DNA from: Dechloromonas sp. A34
Lineage (GTDB): Bacteria; Pseudomonadota; Gammaproteobacteria; Burkholderiales; Rhodocyclaceae
DNA: 64,000 nt
Assembly: GCF_026261605.1 (NCBI RefSeq)
Contig: NZ_CP102486.1
Span: forward strand, 868,001 to 932,000
Direction: 5' to 3'
The notes under the pieces were generated by a model. The model had not been told where the DNA came from. It searched no databases and saw only the letters and a program-made list of their open reading frames with translations. A program made the translations under genes and the position numbers. Every line of letters starts with the position of its first letter. Position 1 is the first letter of the stretch. Below are positions 19,539-29,058 of this stretch, piece after piece.

Positions 19539-20885
19539 ATGCACATTCATATTCTGGGTATCTGCGGCACCTTCATGGGTGGCGTTGCGCAACTTGCGGT
19601 TGCTTCCGGTCACAAGGTCACGGGGTGCGATGCCAACGTCTATCCGCCGATGAGCGACCAGTTGTGGGCTGCCGGGGTCGATTTGATCGAAGGCTTCGAG
19701 ATCGGCCAGCTGGCGCTGAAACCCGATGTCTTCGTGGTCGGCAATGCCATCTCGCGTGGAAATCCCTTGCTCGAAGCCATTCTCGACCAGGGGCTGGCCT
19801 ACGTTTCGGGGCCGCAGTGGCTGGCCGAGCATGTTCTGCAGGGGCGCTGGGTGCTCGGCGTGGCCGGCACTCACGGCAAGACGACGACGGCTTCGATGCT
19901 GGCCTGGATACTGGAAGACGCAAACATGCAACCGGGCTTCCTGATCGGCGGCGTGCCCCTGAATTTCGGGGTCTCGGCGCGGCTGGGCGGCACTCCATTC
20001 TTCGTCATCGAGGCCGATGAATACGATACAGCCTTCTGCGACAAGCGCTCCAAGTTCGTTCATTACAAGCCGCGGACCGTGGTGCTGAATAACCTGGAAT
20101 TCGATCACGCCGACATCTTCGCTGATCTGGGTGCCATCGAGACGCAATTCCATCATCTGGTGCGTACCCTGCCGGCGTCCGGGCTGATCGTCTCCAATGC
20201 CGGCGAAGCCAGCCTGGAGCGCGTGCTGCAACGCGGTTGCTGGACGCCGGTCGAACGTTTCAACGACCCGGCCGGCTATCGGGTCGGCGGTGACGACGCC
20301 AGTGGCGAACTGGTGCTGCATGGGGCTCAGGGCGAGATCGGGCGTGCCAGCTGGGCCTTGTCCGGTGAGCATAACCGGGCCAATGCCTGCGCGGCCCTGC
20401 TGGCTGCCCGCCATGTCGGCGTGCCGCTGGACAAGGGGCTGGAGGCGCTCGCCCGCTTCGTCAACGTCAAGCGGCGGATGGAGGTGCGTGGCGAAGTCCG
20501 CGGCGTCACGGTGTACGACGATTTTGCCCATCATCCGACGGCGATCGCCACCACGGTGGCCGGCTTGCGCCGCAAGGTCGGCGCGGCGCGCATCCTGGCG
20601 GTGCTCGAACCGCGTTCGAACACGATGAAGCTGGGCACCATGAAAAGCCAGCTTCCGGCCAGCCTGGCCGAGGTCGATACCGCCTTCTGCTACTCGGCCA
20701 ATCTCGGTTGGGATGCCCGGGAGGCGCTGGCGCCGATGGGCGAAAAAGCGGTCGTTGGCGACAATCTAGACGAACTTGTCGCCAAGATCGTGGCCAATGC
20801 CCGCACCGGAGACCACGTGCTGGTGATGAGCAACGGCGGTTTCGGCGGTATCCACGGCAAATTGCTGGCCGCGCTCGCTCAATAA
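19539..20885 (+). CDS. mpl: UDP-N-acetylmuramate:L-alanyl-gamma-D-glutamyl-meso-diaminopimelate ligase
   Basis: 448 residues of the Mur ligase family. MHIHILGICGTFMGGVAQLA starts the Rossmann domain, GVAGTHGKTTTASML is the ATP site, and EADEYDTAFCDKRSKFVHY plus YDDFAHHPTAI are typical of Mpl rather than MurC. It joins recycled tripeptide to UDP-MurNAc in peptidoglycan recycling. A strong bidirectional terminator follows. Confidence 0.95.
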   Translation: MHIHILGICGTFMGGVAQLAVASGHKVTGCDANVYPPMSDQLWAAGVDLIEGFEIGQLALKPDVFVVGNAISRGNPLLEAILDQGLAYVSGPQWLAEHVLQGRWVLGVAGTHGKTTTASMLAWILEDANMQPGFLIGGVPLNFGVSARLGGTPFFVIEADEYDTAFCDKRSKFVHYKPRTVVLNNLEFDHADIFADLGAIETQFHHLVRTLPASGLIVSNAGEASLERVLQRGCWTPVERFNDPAGYRVGGDDASGELVLHGAQGEIGRASWALSGEHNRANACAALLAARHVGVPLDKGLEALARFVNVKRRMEVRGEVRGVTVYDDFAHHPTAIATTVAGLRRKVGAARILAVLEPRSNTMKLGTMKSQLPASLAEVDTAFCYSANLGWDAREALAPMGEKAVVGDNLDELVAKIVANARTGDHVLVMSNGGFGGIHGKLLAALAQ

Positions 20886-20900
20886 GCCCGCGCCACCAAT

Positions 20901-20932
20901 AAAAACGGCTGCCTCGTGAGGCAGCCGTTTTT
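20901..20932. terminator. Bidirectional intrinsic terminator between mpl and maeB
   Basis: AAAAACGGCTGCCTC and its inverse complement GAGGCAGCCGTTTTT flank a two-base centre (GT), giving a GC-rich stem with U-runs on both strands. It lies between the convergent stops of mpl (20885) and maeB (20950). Confidence 0.92.
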
Positions 20933-20949
20933 GCTTGGCCAATACCGGC

Positions 20950-23226
20950 TTAGCGTTCCATCGACTCGACCACGGCCAGCGCTGTCATGTTGACCAGGCG
21001 GCGCACGGTCGCCGTCGAGGTCAGGACATGTACCGGGCGGGCGGCACCGAGTAAGATGGGGCCGATGGTGACGCCTTCGCCACCGGTCATCTTGAGCAGG
21101 TTGTAGGAAATGTTGGCGGCGTCGATGTTGGGCATCACCAGCAGATTGGCTTCGCCCTTGAGGGCGGAGTCCGGGTTGGCTTCGCGGCGGATGCCTTCGT
21201 GCAGTGCGGCATCGCCATGCATTTCGCCATCGACTTCCAGTTCGCCGGCCGACATCGCGGAAACCAGGCCGGCGGCGGCGCTCATCTTGCGGGCCGACTC
21301 GGAACTGCCGGAACCGAAGTTCGAATGCGAGAGCAGCGCAACCTTCGGATGGCTGCCGAAACGCTTGACCTGCTCGGCGGCCATCAGCGTCATTTCGGCG
21401 ATTTCCTCAGCGGTCGGGTTCTCGTTTACATGCGTGTCGCAGATGAACAGTGAGCGGCCCGGCAGCATCAGGTAGTTCATCGCGGCCAGTGTGCTGACCC
21501 CGGGGCGCTTGCCGATGACCTGGCTGATTACGCCCAAGTGGTGGCTGAACTGGCCGGTCATGCCGCAAATCATGCCGTCGGCGTAACCGAGCTTGAGCAG
21601 CATGGCGCCGATCAGCGTTGGTTTGCGGCGCATGTTTTCCTTGGCTATAGCCGGCGTTACACCGCGGCGCGCCATCAGCTTGTGATAGGCGGTCCAGCAT
21701 TCGCGATAGCGCTCGTCGGATTCCGGATTGACGATGTCGAAATCGGCACCCGGACGAATCCGCAGGTTGGCCTTTTCCAGTCGATGCTCGATCACTGCCG
21801 GGCGGCCGATCAGGGTCGGGCGGGCGAACTTTTCCTCGATCACGACCTGGGCGGCGCGCAGCACGCGCTCGTCCTCGCCCTCGGCGAAGATGATGCGCTT
21901 GCCCTTGGCCTGGCGGGCGGCCTGGAAGATGGCGCGCATGCCGACGCCGGTGTGATAGACGAACTCGGACAACTTGGCGCGGTAGGCGGCCCAGTCGGTG
22001 ATCGGTCGGGTGGCGACGCCGGAGTCCATGGCGGCCTGGGCGACGGCCGGGGCGATCTTGACGATCAGGCGCGGGTCGAACGGTTTTGGAATCAGGTATT
22101 CCGGTCCGAAAGACAGATCGGCACCCGGATAGGCCATGGCCACTTCGTCGGTGACTTCGGCTTCAGCCAGTTCGGCGATGGCGCGCACGCTGGCCATCTT
22201 CATTTCTTCGGTGATGCGCGTCGCGCCGACATCGAGGGCGCCGCGGAAGATGAAGGGGAAGCACAGCACGTTGTTGACCTGGTTCACATAGTCGGAACGG
22301 CCGGTGGCAATGATGGCGTCCGGGCGGACTTCCTTGACCAGTTCGGGCATGATTTCCGGGGTCGGGTTGGCCAGAGCGAAGACCATTGGCTTCTCGGCCA
22401 TGCTCTTGACCATGTCCTGTTTGACCACGCCAGCGGCCGACAGGCCGAGGAAAATATCGGCGCCAACCATGGCATCGGCCAGCGTCCGCTTGTCGGTGTT
22501 CTGGGCATAGCGGGCCTTGGTCTCGTCCATGCTGCCCGGGCGACCGACGTAGATGACTCCCTTGGAGTCGCAAATGGTGATGTTCTCGCGCTTGACGCCG
22601 AGATCGCACCACAGGTTAACGCATGAAATGGCGGCTGCGCCGGCGCCGGAGACGACGACCTTGACCTCGTCGATCTTCTTGTCGACGACCTTCAGGCCGT
22701 TGAGCATGGCGGCGCCGGAAATGATCGCGGTGCCGTGCTGGTCGTCGTGGAAGACCGGGATGTTCATCCGCTCCTTGAGCTTCTGCTCGATGTAGAAGCA
22801 CTCCGGGGCCTTGATGTCCTCGAGGTTGATGCCGCCGAGCGTCGGCTCCATGGCGGCGATCATGTCGATCAGCTTGTCCGGGTCGTTCTCGGCTAGTTCG
22901 ATGTCGAAGACGTCGATGCCGGCGAACTTCTTGAACAGGCAGCCCTTGCCTTCCATGACCGGCTTGGCGGCGAGCGGGCCGATGTTGCCGAGGCCGAGCA
23001 CGGCAGTGCCGTTGGTGATGACGCCGACCAGGTTGGCACGCGAGGTCATTTCGGCGGCCATGGCCGGATCTTCGACGATCAGGTCGCAGGCGGCGGCGAC
23101 GCCGGGCGAGTAGGCCAGGGCGAGGTCGCGCTGGTTGGTCAGGCCCTTGGTCGGGCGGACCGAAATTTTGCCGGGGGTTGGCCAGCGATGGTATTCGAGG
23201 GCGGCTTCGCGCAGATCCTTTTCCAC
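20950..23226 (-). CDS. maeB: NADP-dependent malic enzyme with phosphotransacetylase-like domain
   Basis: 758 residues. The first 430 are a malic enzyme ([48 protein letters not shown] for NAD(P)); the rest is a PTA-like domain ([16 protein letters not shown] to [14 protein letters not shown]) that is regulatory in this family. It decarboxylates malate to pyruvate with NADP reduction. The ATG at 23226 follows AGGAGAACCC. It stands alone, bounded by a terminator downstream. Confidence 0.95.
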   Translation of the reverse strand: MEKDLREAALEYHRWPTPGKISVRPTKGLTNQRDLALAYSPGVAAACDLIVEDPAMAAEMTSRANLVGVITNGTAVLGLGNIGPLAAKPVMEGKGCLFKKFAGIDVFDIELAENDPDKLIDMIAAMEPTLGGINLEDIKAPECFYIEQKLKERMNIPVFHDDQHGTAIISGAAMLNGLKVVDKKIDEVKVVVSGAGAAAISCVNLWCDLGVKRENITICDSKGVIYVGRPGSMDETKARYAQNTDKRTLADAMVGADIFLGLSAAGVVKQDMVKSMAEKPMVFALANPTPEIMPELVKEVRPDAIIATGRSDYVNQVNNVLCFPFIFRGALDVGATRITEEMKMASVRAIAELAEAEVTDEVAMAYPGADLSFGPEYLIPKPFDPRLIVKIAPAVAQAAMDSGVATRPITDWAAYRAKLSEFVYHTGVGMRAIFQAARQAKGKRIIFAEGEDERVLRAAQVVIEEKFARPTLIGRPAVIEHRLEKANLRIRPGADFDIVNPESDERYRECWTAYHKLMARRGVTPAIAKENMRRKPTLIGAMLLKLGYADGMICGMTGQFSHHLGVISQVIGKRPGVSTLAAMNYLMLPGRSLFICDTHVNENPTAEEIAEMTLMAAEQVKRFGSHPKVALLSHSNFGSGSSESARKMSAAAGLVSAMSAGELEVDGEMHGDAALHEGIRREANPDSALKGEANLLVMPNIDAANISYNLLKMTGGEGVTIGPILLGAARPVHVLTSTATVRRLVNMTALAVVESMER

Positions 23227-23406
23227 GGGTTCTCCTGGGGGTTTTGTCTGTTAGGGAAAACCCCGTAGGGTACTCCAAAGCTTTATCGGCGGCAAAGCAT
23301 AGACAGGGCTTGGCGGGCTGCCGGGAGGCCGTCCGTCGTGCCGGGCACCAACCAGAAATCCATTGAATCGCAAGGGGCAGACTGTCACGATAGCGGCCAT
23401 CAAACG

Positions 23407-24668
23407 ATGAGGCCGCGCAGGATGAACGACGGACGCTGGTTATTGCTGCTCTGCCTGTCGCGGATGGGCTTTGCTGTCATCAATACCGTCTATGCCGCCC
23501 TGATTCCCGTGCTGCGTCCGGACTGGGGGATGTCGGCCGCGCAGGCTGGCTCGGTGCAATCGGCCTGGCATGGCGGCTATATCGTTTCACTGGTCGTCGC
23601 CAGCCTGCTGGCCGGGCGCTTTGGTGCCAAGCGCACCTTTCTCGGCATGGGCTATGCGGCCTGTGCCACTGCCTTGCTCTTTGCGCTGGGCGCCCATGAC
23701 TTCGAGTCCGCCTTTCTGCTTTACGGCTTGGCCGGCCTCTGCGCCGGCGGCTCCTATGTGCCGGGACTGACCCTGATCGCCGAGCGTTTCCACAGCACCA
23801 GCCGGGGCCGGGCGATGGGTGCCTATATTGCAGCGGCCTCGCTCGGCTATGCGCTGGGTCTGCCCGGTGCCGCCGGCCTGGCGCTGCACATAGCTGGCTG
23901 GGGTATCACGGCCGGCTTTCTGCTGGCCGCAGTGGCGGCACTACTCGGCCTGGCGGTCGCGACCTGGACCTTGCGGCGCAGCGAGAATGTGCTGATCCCG
24001 GCGGCCGACCGCGGGCCGGTGGCATCCTGGGCTTCGCTATGCTGGCTATGGCGGAACCGGCCGGCCCGTTTCGTGATCCTCGGCTATACCTTTCATGCTT
24101 GGGAACTGCTCGGCATGTGGGCCTGGCTGCCGGCCTTCCTCAGCGTGGCGGCCAGCCAGCACGGCGATGGGGCCTGGCCGGGCAGTGGCGCGCTGGCCGG
24201 GCGGCCCTGGCGGCGCTGACCCATCTGGTCAGCATGGCGGGTAGCCTGGCCGGCGGTGTGTGGTCCGATCGCTGGGGGCGCAGCCGGGTCATTCTCGCCC
24301 TGTCGCTGCTCAGCATCGCCTGTTCGCTGTTGTTCGGCTGGTTGCTGCCGGCGCCGCTGTGGATTCTCGTGGTACTCGCCGCCCTCTTCAATTTCTCCGC
24401 AGTCGGCGATTCGGCGATCTATTCGGCGGCACTGACCGAGCGGGTGCCGCAGCAGCATCTGGCCACTGCCTATGCCCTGCGCTCCATCCTCGGCTTCGGC
24501 ATGGGGGCGCTCAGCCCCTGGCTGTTCGGCCTCTTGCTCGATTTGCCGGGGAATGCGCCAGTGGTTTCCTGGGGCCTGGCGTGGACGGGTCTCGGGCTGG
24601 TCGCCCTGGTCGGACCCTACCTGAGCTGGCGCCTGCTGCGCACACTGACCGTTGAAGATCGGCGTTGA
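23407..24668 (+). pseudogene. Major facilitator superfamily transporter, frameshifted
   Basis: From 23407 (or ATG 23422, MNDGRWLLLLCLSRMGFAV) a frame encodes eight or so transmembrane helices with the MFS motif A region LLAGRFGAKRTFLGMGY, then ends in nonsense (GRPWRR stop at 24219). A second frame then picks up in register with LAALTHLVSMAGSLAGGVWS and SDRWGRSRVILALSLLS, giving the remaining helices to 24668. One missing base in the G/C-rich tract around 24190-24212 explains the break. Restored length is about 420 residues, normal for MFS. The substrate is unknown. Confidence 0.78.
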
Positions 24669-24677
24669 TCGCCCCGT

Positions 24678-26741
24678 TCAGAAGCGGTGTGAAAGGCTGA
24701 GCCGCAGGCTGCGCGGTTCGGTCGGATGGACGTGGCGGTCAGAGACCGGTGAACTCTCGCTGGTCAGCTGCGATTCGTACCAGTATTCGATGTCATTCAC
24801 CCTGCGGTCGAACAGGTTGTAAACATCCAGTGCCAGTTGGGTTTGCGGGCTCAAACGATAGCCCAGGCGCAGATTGGTCAGGGCCGAGGCTGGCGAACGA
24901 ACCGAATTGTCCTTGATCAGCGGCCGCGGCCCGAAGTAGCGCAGGCGCAGGGCGCCGAACCAGGGGCCGAGGCGGTCGACGCTGAGGCCGAGATTGGCCG
25001 TCGCGGCGACGGCGCCGGGAATGTGCTTGCCGGCTGGATCGGCGTTGCGGAAGCGGGCATGCGACCAGGCGAGATCGGCGTCCAGCGCCAGCCAGTCGTT
25101 CAGGGCATGGAAATTGGTCCATTCGACCCCTCGGCGACGGGATGGGCGCGAAGGCTCGGTGGTGCCGGCATCGCCGACGAAGAGCAGCTCGGAAGCGGCG
25201 TCGAGTTGCCAGAGGGCAAGCGTCGACTGCCAGCCGGGCAGGATTTCCGAGCGCAGGCCGATTTCTTGGCCCTTGGTGCGGACTAGCGGCTTGACCCGGT
25301 CGACGACGGCGCCGCTGCCCGGGGCGCGGGTGATCGTCGTGCCCCGCGCGTCGTTGGAGTGAAAGCCGTGGCCGTAGTTGAGGTAGAGCTCAGTGCTCTG
25401 CCAGGGGCTGAAGACCAGGGATAGCTTGGGTGTCAGCATCTGGTCGCCGGCACTGCCGGAATTGGTGGCGAGGCTGGAGTCGACCGTGAAATCGTAGGCG
25501 TCGCCGCGCAGGCCTTGGATCGAACGCAACCACGAGGTCCAGCGGATTTCATTCTGCGCCCAGAGCGCCAGGCTGCGCTGGCTCACCTTGTCCTCGCGCA
25601 CGGTGGCCAGCGTGTCGCGCCAACTGGTGGCGTAAAGTCCGACCGGGCTCAGGCGATCAATGCGCCCCTGCAGGCCGACGGTATTGGCGACCTCGAATCC
25701 TCCCCAGTGGCCGTAGATGGTCTGGGCCAGTGCAAAACCGCTGGCCTGCCGGCGTTCGCTCTGTTTGAACTGGTCGCCGCGGGCGCAGTTGCCGTTAGTC
25801 GCGAAGTCGTTCAGGCAATACTGAAAGTTAGACCACAGGTCGAGACCAGAGCGCAGCCACCAGATGCTGGCCTTGCTCTGGCTATGGTCGCCGCGTTGGG
25901 TCCACTCGCCGGCCAGGCTGTAGCGGAAGGTCTGGCCGCCGGTCGTCGGATCGAGCGTACCAAAGCGGTCGACGGAACCGTTGTCGATGGCGCGCTGGGC
26001 GATCTGGTCGGTCGAGGTCCATCGTCCGCGGTAGGCCATGCCGGTCACCGACCAGCCGTCGTAGCGCGTCCCCTGGCTGTAGCGCAGGACACCGTTCAGC
26101 TTGCGATAGTTCTCATCGACCTGCCAGGGGCCGTCGTTGTGAAACACCTCCAGGCCATAGAGCAGCTTGCCCCCGCCGAGCACCGGCGAAGCAGCGAGCA
26201 GGCTGCGGGCGTAGCCGCGCTGGCCCAGTGTCAACTCGGCCAATGTGCCGTCGAGCTTGCGGAAGTAGTCAATGTGGGCCGTACCGGCCGACGAGAAATC
26301 GCCCTCCTCGGCGTAGTACGGCCCCTTGCGGTAAGTGATGCGGTCGACCAGTTCGGGAATCAGGAAATTGAGGTCGGTATAGCCCTGGCCATGGGCATGG
26401 CTTGGCATGTTCACGGGCACACCCCCGACCCAGGTCGCGAAATCGGTGCCGTGGTCGAGATTGAAGCCGCGCAGGAAGTACTGGTTGGCCTTGCCGTCGC
26501 CGGCGTGCTGGGTGACGATCAGGCCGGGCACCATTTCCAGCGCCTCGCCGGGACGCAGGAGGGGCACCGCCGCCAGCCGCTGGCTGGAGACGACGCCCTC
26601 GCTACCGGCGGTGGCGATGCCTTCGAGGTTTTCCGCCTGGGCGCGGACTTCGACGGTCGACAGTTCGACCACATCGTGGGCCAGGGCGCTGGCCGCGACC
26701 ACCAGCATGTATGAACTAAATAGTTTTGTTCTTACGCGCAT
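24678..26741 (-). CDS. TonB-dependent outer-membrane receptor, possibly for nickel
   Basis: 687 residues with a signal peptide (MRVRTKLFSSYMLVVAASALA), a plug domain (GEALEMVPGLIVTQHAGDGK, FLRGFNLDHGTDFATWVGGV) and a 22-strand barrel ending in the outer-membrane signature LSLSHRF. A TonB box-like stretch VELSTVEVRAQ follows the signal. It lies directly downstream of the NiCoT permease and the NikR-type operator, so import of a nickel chelate is a reasonable inference, not proven. The ATG at 26741 has no good ribosome site, and a weak terminator-like hairpin stands just before it. Confidence 0.85.
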   Translation of the reverse strand: MRVRTKLFSSYMLVVAASALAHDVVELSTVEVRAQAENLEGIATAGSEGVVSSQRLAAVPLLRPGEALEMVPGLIVTQHAGDGKANQYFLRGFNLDHGTDFATWVGGVPVNMPSHAHGQGYTDLNFLIPELVDRITYRKGPYYAEEGDFSSAGTAHIDYFRKLDGTLAELTLGQRGYARSLLAASPVLGGGKLLYGLEVFHNDGPWQVDENYRKLNGVLRYSQGTRYDGWSVTGMAYRGRWTSTDQIAQRAIDNGSVDRFGTLDPTTGGQTFRYSLAGEWTQRGDHSQSKASIWWLRSGLDLWSNFQYCLNDFATNGNCARGDQFKQSERRQASGFALAQTIYGHWGGFEVANTVGLQGRIDRLSPVGLYATSWRDTLATVREDKVSQRSLALWAQNEIRWTSWLRSIQGLRGDAYDFTVDSSLATNSGSAGDQMLTPKLSLVFSPWQSTELYLNYGHGFHSNDARGTTITRAPGSGAVVDRVKPLVRTKGQEIGLRSEILPGWQSTLALWQLDAASELLFVGDAGTTEPSRPSRRRGVEWTNFHALNDWLALDADLAWSHARFRNADPAGKHIPGAVAATANLGLSVDRLGPWFGALRLRYFGPRPLIKDNSVRSPASALTNLRLGYRLSPQTQLALDVYNLFDRRVNDIEYWYESQLTSESSPVSDRHVHPTEPRSLRLSLSHRF

Positions 26742-26744
26742 CGT

Positions 26745-26767
26745 CAAAAAAAGCCGATTGCCCGGCT
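26745..26767 (-). terminator. Weak intrinsic terminator or attenuator before the TonB receptor
   Basis: On the minus strand AGCCG-GGCAAT-CGGCT forms a 5-bp stem that runs directly into seven T residues, then GACG and the receptor ATG. It could stop most permease transcripts before the receptor, or act as a leader attenuator. The stem is short, so efficiency is doubtful. Confidence 0.5.
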
Positions 26768-26786
26768 ATCTTTCTGCTTGAAGGTT

Positions 26787-27596
26787 CTACGCCAGCGCCG
26801 GCCGGCGCGTCAGGCGCAGTGCGGCGACGAAACTGAGGGCGATGATCGCCACCAGCGTAAAGCCGAAAAGCAGTTCCTTGCCCTCGCTCCAGGCATCGAC
26901 CGCCGGCGACAGCAGCTTGGCGGCGCCGAAGGCGGCGACCAGCAGGCTGATCCCGGAGACGACCAGGCCCATGACGCGGGAGGCGACCAGTGCCACCTGA
27001 TCGGCGCGGGCGATCAGGCGGGCGATCCACAGGCCGTTGATGCCGTCGGTCAGCAACATGCCGAGCATGAAGAGCAGGGCGAGGATCAGGGCATGTTCCC
27101 AACCGCCGAACTGGGTGGCGGTCAGCGCGAAGAAGGCGGCCTGGGAGAGGGTGTCGAAGGACAGGGCGAAGAGGGCGCCGACCACGGCGACCAGCGCCGG
27201 GTGCGAGACGTGGCGCAGGTTGCCGAGCAGGCGGCCCTTGAGGCCGACCGGCTGGACTATTTCATCCGGGCCGGCGCGCAGCACGGCGGCCAGATTCAGG
27301 CTGCCGAGGGCGAGCAGGAAGGCGATGGAAATCACCGCGCCGAGCGTTCCGAACCAGGCCGGTACTTCCCACTGCCCGGCGATCGCCGAAACGCCCAGCG
27401 CAATCGCCATCACCACGGCGCCGTGGCCAAGCGAGAACAGGGTGCCGCAGTAGCGTGCCAGGGCCGGGCGGCAGCGGGCGTTGTAGCGGGTCAAACCGTC
27501 GATGGTCGCCAGGTGGTCGGCGTCGAAACCGTGCTTCATACCGAGCACGAAAGTCAGGATCAGCAGCGACAGCCAGTCAGTGGGCAGCGTTTCCAT
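26787..27596 (-). CDS. NiCoT-family high-affinity nickel/cobalt permease
   Basis: 269 residues, about eight transmembrane helices. The family signature in helix II, HGFDADHLATIDG, holds the metal-selecting HX4DH pattern; the second motif LFSLGHGAVV and the later FDTLSQAAFF block are also present. NiCoT carriers import Ni(II) or Co(II) across the inner membrane. A NikR-type palindrome starts 9 bases upstream of the ATG, and hoxJ-nikR lie upstream, so nickel for the hydrogenase is the likely cargo. Confidence 0.9.
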   Translation of the reverse strand: METLPTDWLSLLILTFVLGMKHGFDADHLATIDGLTRYNARCRPALARYCGTLFSLGHGAVVMAIALGVSAIAGQWEVPAWFGTLGAVISIAFLLALGSLNLAAVLRAGPDEIVQPVGLKGRLLGNLRHVSHPALVAVVGALFALSFDTLSQAAFFALTATQFGGWEHALILALLFMLGMLLTDGINGLWIARLIARADQVALVASRVMGLVVSGISLLVAAFGAAKLLSPAVDAWSEGKELLFGFTLVAIIALSFVAALRLTRRPALA

Positions 27597-27604
27597 GGGC
27601 GACC

Positions 27605-27633
27605 TGTATGAATGTTTGGATAATCTTCATACA
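27605..27633. promoter_or_regulatory. NikR-type operator
   Basis: TGTATGAA and TTCATACA are exact inverted arms separated by 13 bases. The inner core GTATGA-N15-TCATAC closely matches the classical NikR site GTATGA-N16-TCATAC, one base shorter in spacing. It lies between the kinase stop (27712) and the permease ATG (27596), and nikR is encoded in the same cluster. Nickel-dependent repression of the permease is the inference. Confidence 0.8.
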
Positions 27634-27711
27634 AGTTGCGTGCCAAGACAATAAGTCATTGTTCGCATTGCTTTCCGGTAATCGGCGGCGCCGCCAACAG
27701 GTGGAAAGTGA

Positions 27712-29058
27712 TTAGCGGCTTTCCACCGGCAGTGAAAGAATGAATTCCGCTCCGCCGCCCGGCAGATTGGCCGCTTCCAGCTTGCCGCCATGGCGTTCGA
27801 CGATGCCGTAGCTGATCGACAGACCGAGGCCGGTGCCTTGCCCGACCGGCTTGGTGGTGAAGAAAGGCTCGAACAGGCGGCTCAGATGCGCGGCCGGGAT
27901 GCCCGGCCCGCTGTCGATAAAATGCAGGCAGACCATGCCCTGATCGACGCTGCCGGAAATTTTCAGCTTGGCCACGGGTTGATTGAGCGTCGCATCGCAG
28001 GCGTTCTGCACGAGGTTCATCACCACCTGCTGCAACTGGCCGGAAGAGCCGGTGCACACCAGACCGGGCGGCAGATCGACGTCGACCGCGAAACGCGCGG
28101 CGGCACTTTGCACTACCCAGCGCACCGAGCGTTCGACCACCTCGTTCAGGCTGACCTGCTCGGGCGTCATCTTGTCTACCGCCGAGAAGCGTTTCAGGGC
28201 ATCGACGATGTCGCGCGTCCGCTCGGCGCCCTCGATCATGCCGTCGATCAGGTGCGGCATGTCGGCGACGATGCGGTCGATGCGCAGATCATCGCGCATG
28301 GCCTTGAGCGCGGCGTCGTCGGCGGCATCGCTGGCATGCACGGTGTTGAGATAGCCCTCGAGGCGTTGCGCATAGCGCTTCAGCGACAGTACGTTGCCGA
28401 GCACGAAGCTGATCGGATTGTTCAATTCGTGGGCGACGCCGGCCACCAGGCGACCCAGCGAGACCATCTTTTCGGCGTGCAGCAGCTGGCTTTGCGTGCG
28501 CTTCAGGTCGTCGTGCGCCTGGCGCAGCGCCGAGTAGGCGCGGCGGAGTTCGCCGACCGGGCGGCCGGTGACCACCATGCCCATCAGCTTGCCGGTCGGC
28601 GACAGACGGGGTGTGCAATTCATCGACACCGGCACCGTCGAGCCGTCGCCGGCACGCAGGAAGAATTCGCAGTCATGCACACCTTCGCGGCCGAAGCGGG
28701 CGAAGACCTCGCGCGCCTTGGCACGTTCGACATCGTCGGCAAACAGGTCGAAGACTGGGGTCTTTTCGAGCGCCTTGGCTTCCTGGCCGGAGAAATGGCA
28801 GAGCGAGGTGTTTACTTCCTCGATATTCCCGTTGCGGTCGCAGACGATCAGGATGTCCGACATCGAGGCCAGCACGCTCTCGATGAACTGGTGCGAATCC
28901 TCAAGCGCGGCGTTCTTCTCCTCGAGCGCTACTTCGTACTGGAGGAGGTCGTTGTAGACCTCGTCCATCTTCTGGATGACCTCGATCCAGGCCTGCTCGC
29001 CGAGGCCGTCGGCGGTCGCCCCGAGCGGGCTGTTAGCGGGCGGGACGGTAGTGGACAT
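27712..29058 (-). CDS. hoxJ: PAS-domain sensor histidine kinase, HoxJ/HupT-like
   Basis: About 448 residues, no membrane segments. An N-terminal coiled segment (WIEVIQKMDEVYNDLLQYEV, ALEEKNAALEDSHQFIESVL) leads into a PAS domain (SMSDILIVCDRNGNIEEVN), then the H-box LVAGVAHELNNPISFVLGN and an ATP domain (NLVQNACDAT, GTGLGLSISYGIVERHGG). This cytosolic layout and the H-box wording match HupT/HoxJ, the kinase that reads H2 through HupUV/HoxBC and controls HoxA. Both sensor subunits and HoxA are encoded at 52-56 kb. The start is uncertain: ATG at 29058, 29070 or 29085, all overlapping the nikR end. Other PAS kinases cannot be excluded. Confidence 0.75.
   Translation of the reverse strand: MSTTVPPANSPLGATADGLGEQAWIEVIQKMDEVYNDLLQYEVALEEKNAALEDSHQFIESVLASMSDILIVCDRNGNIEEVNTSLCHFSGQEAKALEKTPVFDLFADDVERAKAREVFARFGREGVHDCEFFLRAGDGSTVPVSMNCTPRLSPTGKLMGMVVTGRPVGELRRAYSALRQAHDDLKRTQSQLLHAEKMVSLGRLVAGVAHELNNPISFVLGNVLSLKRYAQRLEGYLNTVHASDAADDAALKAMRDDLRIDRIVADMPHLIDGMIEGAERTRDIVDALKRFSAVDKMTPEQVSLNEVVERSVRWVVQSAAARFAVDVDLPPGLVCTGSSGQLQQVVMNLVQNACDATLNQPVAKLKISGSVDQGMVCLHFIDSGPGIPAAHLSRLFEPFFTTKPVGQGTGLGLSISYGIVERHGGKLEAANLPGGGAEFILSLPVESR

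Noticed and set aside
26705..26730. GTATGA near the start of the TonB receptor as a second NikR half-site
   Set aside because: It is inside the coding region and there is no matching TCATAC at the right distance.
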